Part shown: positions 6,563 through 12,396 of the stretch, in pieces
Numbering within the stretch: position 1 is the first letter of the stretch
Layout: the number at the start of each line of letters is the position of its first letter
Assembly (NCBI GenBank): GCA_012511525.1
Contig: JAAZFW010000267.1
Location: forward strand, 1-14,812
Reading direction: 5' to 3'
DNA length: 14,812 nt
From: Clostridiaceae bacterium
GTDB lineage: Bacteria > Bacillota > Clostridia > Saccharofermentanales > UBA5734
The notes under the pieces: model-generated
Database searches by the model: none
What the model saw: only the letters and a program-made list of their open reading frames with translations
What the model was told of the DNA's origin: nothing
Position numbers and translations under genes: made by a program

Positions 6563-7564
6563 TGATTCGCACAGCTTGTCGAACATTCGCCAGACATCAT
6601 CCCCGTAATTGCTGACCCAAACGGCCACCCGGTCCCGTGCGGCGTCGCAGGCGGAAAGGAAGCTGACGCCGGGGTCGCACCCCTGGATATACGGAATCAG
6701 GCCGCCGGGTGACCGGCGCAGCCAGACGCCGTAGCCGTAACCGTCCTCGTCGCCGCTGTGATGGCTGAGCATGTTCCGGGTCATGGCGGGCGAGAGCAGT
6801 TTGCCAGACCTGAGCCCTTGCCAGAACCGGCAGATATCGCCGACTGTGGCGTAGGCGCCGCCGGCCCCCGTTCCCTTGGCGTCAACGCTGAAGATGTTCG
6901 TCCGCCATGTCTTTTGCGGCTCGTCGAAAATGTAATGGTTCGCACAGCGCGCTGGCAGCCGGTCCAACTCGAAATTGCCCGTGTCGCGCATGCCGCAGGG
7001 GATAAAGATCCGTTCGTTTAGCACCTGGTCGAAGGCCTGGCCGCAGAGGCGCTCCAGCAGCAGGGCCAGCATGACGTAGCCGCTGTTGTTGTACTGGAAA
7101 CGGCTGCCCCTTGGATAGCTCATCGGTTTGCCGATAAAAAGGGGCAGCAGGTCGCGGTTGGAACGGATCTTGTAATTGGGAAAATCGGTCCAAAGGGCCC
7201 CATAATCGTCGAGCACCGATTCGTCGAAATAATCCGGAATGCCGGAGGTATGGGTCAGCAGCTGCTCCACCGTGACCGCTCCGTCGATTTGTTTCAAATC
7301 GATATCCAGCAGATCCCCAATCGTATCGCCCAGGCTGAGCCTTCCTTGCTCAATCAGCTGCAGGATGGCCACAGCGACGAAAACCTTGCCGGCCGAGGCG
7401 GTCGCGAAGCGGGTGGCCGGCGTGTTCGGAACCTGGTTGGGCCAGTCCGCAAAGCCTGTGGCTTTTTCGTACACGACAGCGCCGTCCTCAAAGACCAGCA
7501 CGCAGCCGCGCAGCTGTTCGTCAAACATCGACGCATAATCCATCTTTGTCTTCCCGGTGTTCAT
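6560..7564 (-). CDS. Beta-lactamase-fold serine hydrolase (class C / penicillin-binding-protein-like), probably not an antibiotic resistance enzyme
   Basis: This 334-residue protein has no signal peptide, so a cytoplasmic location is likely. Catalytic elements of the family are visible: SxxK at Ser57-Ala-Gly-Lys60, LLTHTSGIPDY at 102-112, and YxN at Tyr158-Asn-Asn160. In the C-terminal third, QGCDPGVSF (294-302) stands where the H/K-[T/S/x]-G box plus PGF normally lies, with Gln in place of the usual His or Lys. The family includes esterases, D-aminopeptidases and DD-carboxypeptidases as well as lactamases. The gene starts inside the stop of sulfatase B (ATGA overlap at 7561-7564) with a weak own ribosome site, indicating translational coupling. 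A second start at Met8 (7543) is possible. Its placement suggests removal of an acyl or similar substituent from an imported glycan (inference). Confidence 0.87.
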   Translation of the reverse strand: MNTGKTKMDYASMFDEQLRGCVLVFEDGAVVYEKATGFADWPNQVPNTPATRFATASAGKVFVAVAILQLIEQGRLSLGDTIGDLLDIDLKQIDGAVTVEQLLTHTSGIPDYFDESVLDDYGALWTDFPNYKIRSNRDLLPLFIGKPMSYPRGSRFQYNNSGYVMLALLLERLCGQAFDQVLNERIFIPCGMRDTGNFELDRLPARCANHYIFDEPQKTWRTNIFSVDAKGTGAGGAYATVGDICRFWQGLRSGKLLSPAMTRNMLSHHSGDEDGYGYGVWLRRSPGGLIPYIQGCDPGVSFLSACDAARDRVAVWVSNYGDDVWRMFDKLCES

Positions 7565-9033
7565 GGTTCCCGCCAGCCCCTGGGATTGGCCAGGATCGCG
7601 TCGTTGAACGCGTCAAGGCGAAGGCGCAGTTCTTCCGCTTTCTCCGGATAAAGCCGGCGCACGTCGTAGGACTCGTCACGGTCGCAGTTCAGATCGAACA
7701 GGAACGGGTGAATCTGCATGTTTCGGTAGGTCGCATTTTCGCTGCCAGCTGCCTGGACATACTTGAAGTGGTCGCGGGAACGCGCGGCATAGCCTTGCCG
7801 GGCGTGGGCCGGAACCAGCGAATTGACATGGAACAGGATGTCATGCGGGCTCTGGCCGCTCTGGCCCAGCAGCAAGGGCAGCAGGCTGCGCCCGTCGATC
7901 TCGCGGTCCTGCGGCAGCTTAGCGCCGGCCAGCTCGCAGAAGGTGGGCAGGAAGTCGATGTTCATCGCCATGTCACGGATGCGCCGGCCGGTCAGCGTCC
8001 CTTGCCAGAAGCAAATGGTCGGAACCACCTGACCCCCGTCGAAGAAATTGCCCTTGCGGCCCCTGTGGCCTCCGGGCGAACCCTGGTGCCAGGGTCCGTT
8101 GTCCGAGGTGAAGACGATCAGGGTCTTATCCAGCAGGCGATGCTCCGCCAGCAGGTCGAGCAGCTGGCCGATCCCGTGGTCGAACTCCTGGATACAGTCG
8201 CCGTAGACGCCGCCTTTGGACGTGCCGGCGAACGCTTCGCCGCTGCTGAGCGGATGGTGCGGCCAGGGGGAGGCGTAATAGGCGAAAAACGGCTCGGACG
8301 CGTGATTTTGGATAAAGGCGAACAGCTCCCGGTTCAAGTACTCGGTGATTCGGCGCTGGTCAAAAGGGGCCTCGACGGCGATCGTGCGGTTGCGCCAGAA
8401 GTGGTACGGGTACATGTCGTTGGAATAATGCGCGCCGAAGAAGGTCTCGAAGCCTTTGTCATTGGGCAGGTGCGGGCTGCGGTCGCCCAAATGCCATTTA
8501 CCGAACATGCCGGTCCGGTAACCCCTGGCCCGCAGCAGTTCGGCGACGGTCAATTCGTCCTCCAGGATGCCGTTGACCGGCATTTCGGCCTGGTGGCGCC
8601 GGTTCGTCTCCCGGACACGCTGCACGAAACCGTCTGTCACCTGGCCAAAGCGTTCATCTGCCTCTTTTTCGTAACCCTGCGGGGTGATCTGGCCCCGCTC
8701 CGGTTCGATGGTCGGAAAGAAGACGTGCTCGATCAGGCCGCGGCAGGGGTAGCGACCGGTCAGCAGGCCAAAACGGCTGGGGGTGCAGACCGGGCTTGAG
8801 GCATAGCAGTTCTCCAAAACGATGCCGTCCCGGGCCAGGCGGTCCAGGTTGGGGGTCTGGATCGCCTGCGAACCGAAACAGGACAGGTCGCCCCAACCCA
8901 AATCGTCCATTAGGATCGTGATGATGTTGGGCGCGCCGTCCCGCTCGGCGTCCGTCATGGGGCGGATGCCCGCCAGGTGTCGGCGGTGTTCCGCGAGGTG
9001 CTTGTTCTGCAGGGCTTGTTCGGTCCAGTTCAT
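7561..9033 (-). CDS. Sulfatase B, type I formylglycine-dependent (arylsulfatase A / GALNS-like, S1 family)
   Basis: This 490-residue enzyme hydrolyses a sulfate ester. The metal-site Asp pair is D43-D44 (LMDDLGWGD). The active-site motif is Cys83-Thr-Pro-Ser-Arg87 followed by xxLLTG, so Cys83 must be oxidised to formylglycine. Further family elements are GKWHLG (Lys179, His181), SPWPHHPL, TSDNG (Asp311, Asn312) and GHRGRKGNFFDGG with Lys327. The start at 9033 is chosen because GGGAGGAGG lies six bases upstream and the ATG overlaps the stop of the preceding sulfatase as ATGA. The longer frame upstream is an Arg/Pro-rich translation of the neighbouring gene. No signal peptide is visible, so desulfation is probably cytoplasmic. 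Subfamily and substrate cannot be fixed by eye. Confidence 0.94.
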   Translation of the reverse strand: MNWTEQALQNKHLAEHRRHLAGIRPMTDAERDGAPNIITILMDDLGWGDLSCFGSQAIQTPNLDRLARDGIVLENCYASSPVCTPSRFGLLTGRYPCRGLIEHVFFPTIEPERGQITPQGYEKEADERFGQVTDGFVQRVRETNRRHQAEMPVNGILEDELTVAELLRARGYRTGMFGKWHLGDRSPHLPNDKGFETFFGAHYSNDMYPYHFWRNRTIAVEAPFDQRRITEYLNRELFAFIQNHASEPFFAYYASPWPHHPLSSGEAFAGTSKGGVYGDCIQEFDHGIGQLLDLLAEHRLLDKTLIVFTSDNGPWHQGSPGGHRGRKGNFFDGGQVVPTICFWQGTLTGRRIRDMAMNIDFLPTFCELAGAKLPQDREIDGRSLLPLLLGQSGQSPHDILFHVNSLVPAHARQGYAARSRDHFKYVQAAGSENATYRNMQIHPFLFDLNCDRDESYDVRRLYPEKAEELRLRLDAFNDAILANPRGWREP

Positions 9034-10517
9034 CGGGGGCCTCCTCCCGGGTATGTGTGCCCGACCCGCGCCGCGTAATAAGGCGACTGCAAGGATGGTT
9101 TGCCGCGCTGGCAGACCAGATGGCCGTCTTCGACCAGCCCGGCTTGCCGCTTTTCCAGTTCGCGGACCAGCAGGCGGCGCCAGGATGCGATCTCTTCCTG
9201 CCATTCGGGCCGGGCTGCCAGATCGTTGTGTTCACGCGGGTCGGCAGACAGATCGAAAAACTGCTCGCGATCCGCGCGGGGAAACCAGATGTATTTCCTT
9301 TGTCCGTCGGTCAGGCACTGCATCTCCTGCTCCTCGCTGTAGCAGGTGCAATGTTCGAGGTGGATAAGCGATCCTTGTTCAGGTTCGGCGAGCAGCAGCG
9401 GCCGCAGACTGCGTCCATCCAGGTCCGCCGGCAGCGGCAGACCGGCCAGATCCAGCAAGGTTGGCATGATGTCGGTCAGCGTGACCGCCGCGTCGACATC
9501 GTGCCGGATGCCGGAAGAACGCATCGGCTTGGGCAGCATGAGGACCAGGGGAATGTGTGCTGACCCTTCGTAGGCATAGGTTTTGCGCCAGAGGTGGTGG
9601 TCGCCGAGCATGTCGCCGTGGTCCGAGGTGAACAGGACGATCGTGTTGTCGAGCAAGCCTTGCCGGCGCATCGCGTTGAACAGCTTGCCGATCTGGTGGG
9701 CGGCGTGGCTGACCGAACCGTAATAGCCGGCCCGGGCACGCATGGTTTCCATATGGCTGCGCCGGCCCCGCCAGGCATCCGGATCCGCCGCGTCCTCAGG
9801 CCGGTCGTTGATATCGGCCCAGTCCCCGACAAAGGGTTCGGGCAGCCGGTCGCGCTGGCGGTCGTACAAGTCGAAATAGTACGGGGGCGGATCGTAGGGC
9901 GAGTGCGGCCGGGCAAAGGAGGTCATCAGAAAAAAGGGCCGGGTGGGATCCCTCTCCTTGAGAAATTTGACCGACTGGCTGGCTGTCCAGTTGCTCGGGT
10001 GCAAAAACTCCGGCAGCGCATAGGGCCTTGCCATCCAGGAGTTCCAGCCGATCCCATGGTCGGACAGCTCGTAGTCCCCGGTCTTGTTGGCGTCAAACCA
10101 CTGCTTGTAATCCGAAACAAATCCAGGAGACGAAACACGGCCCGATTCGTCCAGCACCGTGTTGTGAAAGCCGTTCAGGGCTCGCTGCGGATAAAAGTGC
10201 ATTTTACCGACACCCTGGGTATGGTAGCCGTGGCGGGCGAAGACACCGGGCAGTGTCTCGTTAAATCCGGTTCCCATCTCCCCCTGGCCAGGCCCCATGC
10301 CGAGCACGCCGGTATGCCAGGGGTTAAGGCCGCTGATCAGGCAAGCCCGGGCCGGGATACAGGACGGCGACGGGGTGTAGGCGTGGCGGAAGACGCTGCC
10401 GTTGCGAGCCAAAAAGTCGATGTTGGGTGTTTCGATGACCGGGTTGCCGGAGCAGCCCAGGCAGTCCCAGCGCAGCTGGTCCATCATGATCAGCAAGACA
10501 TTCGGACGTTGCTCCAT
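9030..10517 (-). CDS. Sulfatase A, type I formylglycine-dependent (choline-sulfatase/iduronate-sulfatase-like, S1 family)
   Basis: This 495-residue sulfatase is first in the three-gene operon. The ATG at 10517 has AGGAGG eight bases upstream; the in-frame GTG at 10526 overlaps that ribosome site and is rejected. Visible motifs are NVLLIMMDQLRWD with Asp13-Gln14, the active-site Cys53-Ile-Pro-Ala-Arg57 with ACLISG after it, GKMHFYP (Lys105, His107), FARPHSPYDPP, and TSDHGDMLGDH (Asp299, His300) then KTYAYEGSAHIP (Lys312). The D-Q pair instead of D-D at the metal site is common in choline-sulfatase-like members. It lacks a signal peptide and is not closely similar to sulfatase B, so the pair probably removes sulfate from different positions. 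It overlaps sulfatase B by four bases. No sulfatase-maturation enzyme is in the window. Confidence 0.94.
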   Translation of the reverse strand: MEQRPNVLLIMMDQLRWDCLGCSGNPVIETPNIDFLARNGSVFRHAYTPSPSCIPARACLISGLNPWHTGVLGMGPGQGEMGTGFNETLPGVFARHGYHTQGVGKMHFYPQRALNGFHNTVLDESGRVSSPGFVSDYKQWFDANKTGDYELSDHGIGWNSWMARPYALPEFLHPSNWTASQSVKFLKERDPTRPFFLMTSFARPHSPYDPPPYYFDLYDRQRDRLPEPFVGDWADINDRPEDAADPDAWRGRRSHMETMRARAGYYGSVSHAAHQIGKLFNAMRRQGLLDNTIVLFTSDHGDMLGDHHLWRKTYAYEGSAHIPLVLMLPKPMRSSGIRHDVDAAVTLTDIMPTLLDLAGLPLPADLDGRSLRPLLLAEPEQGSLIHLEHCTCYSEEQEMQCLTDGQRKYIWFPRADREQFFDLSADPREHNDLAARPEWQEEIASWRRLLVRELEKRQAGLVEDGHLVCQRGKPSLQSPYYAARVGHTYPGGGPR

Positions 10518-10520
10518 GGT

Positions 10521-10531
10521 GATCACCTCCT
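10521..10531 (-). promoter_or_regulatory. Extended Shine-Dalgarno of sulfatase A inside a palindrome
   Basis: On the minus strand AGGAGGTGATC is an 11-base stretch complementary to the conserved 16S rRNA 3' tail (GATCACCTCCT), much longer than the usual five or six. Part of it lies in the perfect palindrome GGTGATCACC (10518-10527), directly before the ATG. This site fixes the start at 10517. Confidence 0.75.
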
Positions 10532-10563
10532 GGCTTTGGTGCCGGTGGTTTCTGACATGTTAA

Positions 10564-10593
10564 ATTCTACATGACCGGCTTTGGTTCTGGCAA
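10564..10593 (-). promoter_or_regulatory. Putative sigma-A promoter of the sulfatase operon
   Basis: On the minus strand TTGCCA (10593-10588) and TAGAAT (10569-10564) are spaced by 18 bases, each matching the consensus at five of six positions. Transcription would start near 10557, giving a leader of about 40 bases to the ATG at 10517. It sits in the 191-base divergent region shared with the dipeptidase gene, the rest of which (10594-10616) shows no further clear element. Confidence 0.55.
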
Positions 10594-10616
10594 CCTTTGC
10601 GCTTAAGGTCACCACA

Positions 10617-10645
10617 TGGACGTTCGGCCATGCCTGCTGTATCAT
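10617..10645 (+). promoter_or_regulatory. Putative sigma-A promoter of the dipeptidase gene
   Basis: TGGACG (10617-10622) and TATCAT (10640-10645) are spaced by 17 bases. The -10 hexamer is identical to that proposed for the AraC regulator; the -35 is weak, at four of six. Transcription from near 10652 would leave a leader of about 57 bases before the ATG at 10709. Confidence 0.4.
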
Positions 10646-10708
10646 GGTCGTATTGAAAAGCCTGCCGGACCAGACCAACACAGCCGTTTTCTCGTCAAGG
10701 AGCATGCC

Positions 10709-12376
10709 ATGCCAACCCGAATGCGAATCTTCGTGATTGCCTTGCTCGCCGCGCTGATCGCGGTGCAGGCATCCTGCAGTCAGACCGCAAAACCTCTTCC
10801 GAGCACATCGGCTCCGACACCCGAGGCAACCACGCACCGCGCAACATTGGCACCGACCCTGACACAGAAGCCGACCCCGACGTTGTCCCCGACACCCAAA
10901 CAAACACCAACGCTGAGTCCCAGCCCTTCGGCGCCCACCGTTTCTGCGACACCGGTTCCGACCATCCCCGTACCCACGGCCACGCGCGCACCCAGTACGC
11001 CGACGCCAACCGAAAAACCGCCGTCGCCACAGCAGGCTCTTGACGCCACGGCCGCCCGGCTGCACCAGGAAGCTGTTGTCATCGACACGCACTGTGACAC
11101 GGTTCTAAGAATTGTCGATGCCGACACCTGGCTGCCCCGGTACGACATCCGCGAAAAAACCCGCTACATGGTCGATCTTCCCAAGCTGCGGACCGGGGGC
11201 ATCGATGTCCAAGTCTTTGCGTCATACACCCCCGGCTATCTACTGGCCGACGGCGGGGCGGACGATGCTAAGGCCAACAGCCGTCTGCTCGCCCTGCTCA
11301 ACGCCGTCCGCTGGACGGTGGGCCAAAATGCCGCGTCACTGACGCTCATCCAAAGCGACGCGGATATTGGTGACGCACAGCAGGATGGAAAAATCGGCGT
11401 CATGGCCAGCATTGAGGGTGCCTATTCGTTCAGCGAGCAGACCGGCACCGAACTGCTGCGTCAGTACCACGACCTGGGCGTCCGGATGCTGTCCCTGACT
11501 TGGAACTACACCAACGCGCTGGGTGAAGGCGCGGAGGGCATTTATAAGGACGGGACCAAGTCAAGCGGCGGTCTGACCGACCTGGGCCGGGCGGTTGTCG
11601 CGGAGATGAACCGGCTGGGCATTGTCGTCGATGTCTCGCATCTCAACGAAGCGACCTTCTGGGATGTGATGGCGGTAACCCAAGCGCCCGTGATCGCCAG
11701 CCATTCGTCGGTGCATGCGCTCTGCCCGCACGTGCGCAACCTGACCGACCGGCAGATCCAGGTCATCGCCGCGAACGGCGGGGTTGTCCAGGTCAATTAC
11801 CACCGCCCGTTCCTGTCCGTCGATCCCGACAGCGCGACCCTGGCGACCGTGGTCGATCACATCGACGCCGTCGTGGCCCTGGTCGGCGTCGACCATGTCG
11901 GCCTGGGCTCCGATTTCGACGGAGCCAAGATGCCGGTTGGCCTTGAGGATGCGACCAAGGTGCCCCAGATCACGCGTGAGCTGCTGCGCAGAGGCTACTC
12001 AGAGGCGGATATCCATAAGATCCTGGGATCTAACACCCGTCGCCTGATCCAGGATGTCCAGGCTTTGGCATCGGCCCCGGCGGCCAGCGGGGGGCCTGCC
12101 CTATCGCCCGATTTGGAATCGGGCCAGGGTCTGACCCGCACACAGCCGACGCTTTCCGCCACGCTGACGCTCGCGCCTGGCCAAGCCCTCGACCCGGACA
12201 GCCTGGCCGTTATCCTGGACGGCATCCGGTATATGCCGGCTTATGACGCAACCGCCGGCACGCTCTCCCTGACGCCTGAAGCACCCCTCGAGGAAAAATT
12301 CCACGTGGTGACCTTCTCGGCTTCAGACCGCAGCGGCGTTACAACGCGTGAAACCCGGATCTTCTATCTTCCCTGA
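10709..12376 (+). CDS. Exported M19-family membrane dipeptidase (renal dipeptidase-like), probable lipoprotein
   Basis: This 555-residue zinc dipeptidase starts at the ATG preceded by AAGGAG six bases upstream. It has a signal sequence MPTRMRIFVIALLAALIAVQ and Cys23 in an ASC box whose -3 residue is Gln, so the lipobox is non-canonical. A Pro/Thr/Ser-rich tether follows (about 25-110). The M19 barrel retains every metal ligand: His128 and Asp130 (THCDT), Glu236 (SIEGA), His311 (DVSH), His332 (ASHSS) and Asp402 (GLGSDFDG), with RN at 343-344. Their spacing closely follows human renal dipeptidase (20, 22, 125, 198, 219, 288). After about residue 450 comes a Ser/Pro/Ala linker and a beta-rich, Ig-like tail. 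It acts outside the membrane on dipeptides, perhaps including D-amino-acid peptides from peptidoglycan. It is divergent from the sulfatase operon, and a functional link is not shown. Confidence 0.93.
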   Translation: MPTRMRIFVIALLAALIAVQASCSQTAKPLPSTSAPTPEATTHRATLAPTLTQKPTPTLSPTPKQTPTLSPSPSAPTVSATPVPTIPVPTATRAPSTPTPTEKPPSPQQALDATAARLHQEAVVIDTHCDTVLRIVDADTWLPRYDIREKTRYMVDLPKLRTGGIDVQVFASYTPGYLLADGGADDAKANSRLLALLNAVRWTVGQNAASLTLIQSDADIGDAQQDGKIGVMASIEGAYSFSEQTGTELLRQYHDLGVRMLSLTWNYTNALGEGAEGIYKDGTKSSGGLTDLGRAVVAEMNRLGIVVDVSHLNEATFWDVMAVTQAPVIASHSSVHALCPHVRNLTDRQIQVIAANGGVVQVNYHRPFLSVDPDSATLATVVDHIDAVVALVGVDHVGLGSDFDGAKMPVGLEDATKVPQITRELLRRGYSEADIHKILGSNTRRLIQDVQALASAPAASGGPALSPDLESGQGLTRTQPTLSATLTLAPGQALDPDSLAVILDGIRYMPAYDATAGTLSLTPEAPLEEKFHVVTFSASDRSGVTTRETRIFYLP

Positions 12377-12387
12377 AACGCATTTCA
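12374..12387. other. Short inverted repeat in the 20-base convergent gap
   Basis: TGAAA (12374-12378, including the dipeptidase stop) pairs with TTTCA (12383-12387) around CGCA. It is too short and not followed by a T-run, so it is not a convincing terminator for either converging gene. Confidence 0.2.
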
Positions 12388-12396
12388 TGGATCGTC

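Noticed and set aside
6427..6615. 62-codon small protein on the plus strand
   Set aside because: No ribosome site, overlaps the 3' end of the serine hydrolase, and has no membrane or domain features.
7546..8799. 417-codon plus-strand frame opposite sulfatase B
   Set aside because: It is antisense to an intact sulfatase with all catalytic motifs, has no recognisable domain, and reflects GC-rich codon bias.
9034..9204. N-terminal extension of sulfatase B by 57 residues
   Set aside because: The extension is Arg/Pro-rich, overlaps the end of sulfatase A, and lacks a ribosome site, whereas 9033 has a strong one and forms an ATGA overlap.
10616..10708. Upstream start for the dipeptidase
   Set aside because: It would place 31 non-hydrophobic residues before the signal sequence and has no ribosome site; AAGGAG fixes the ATG at 10709.
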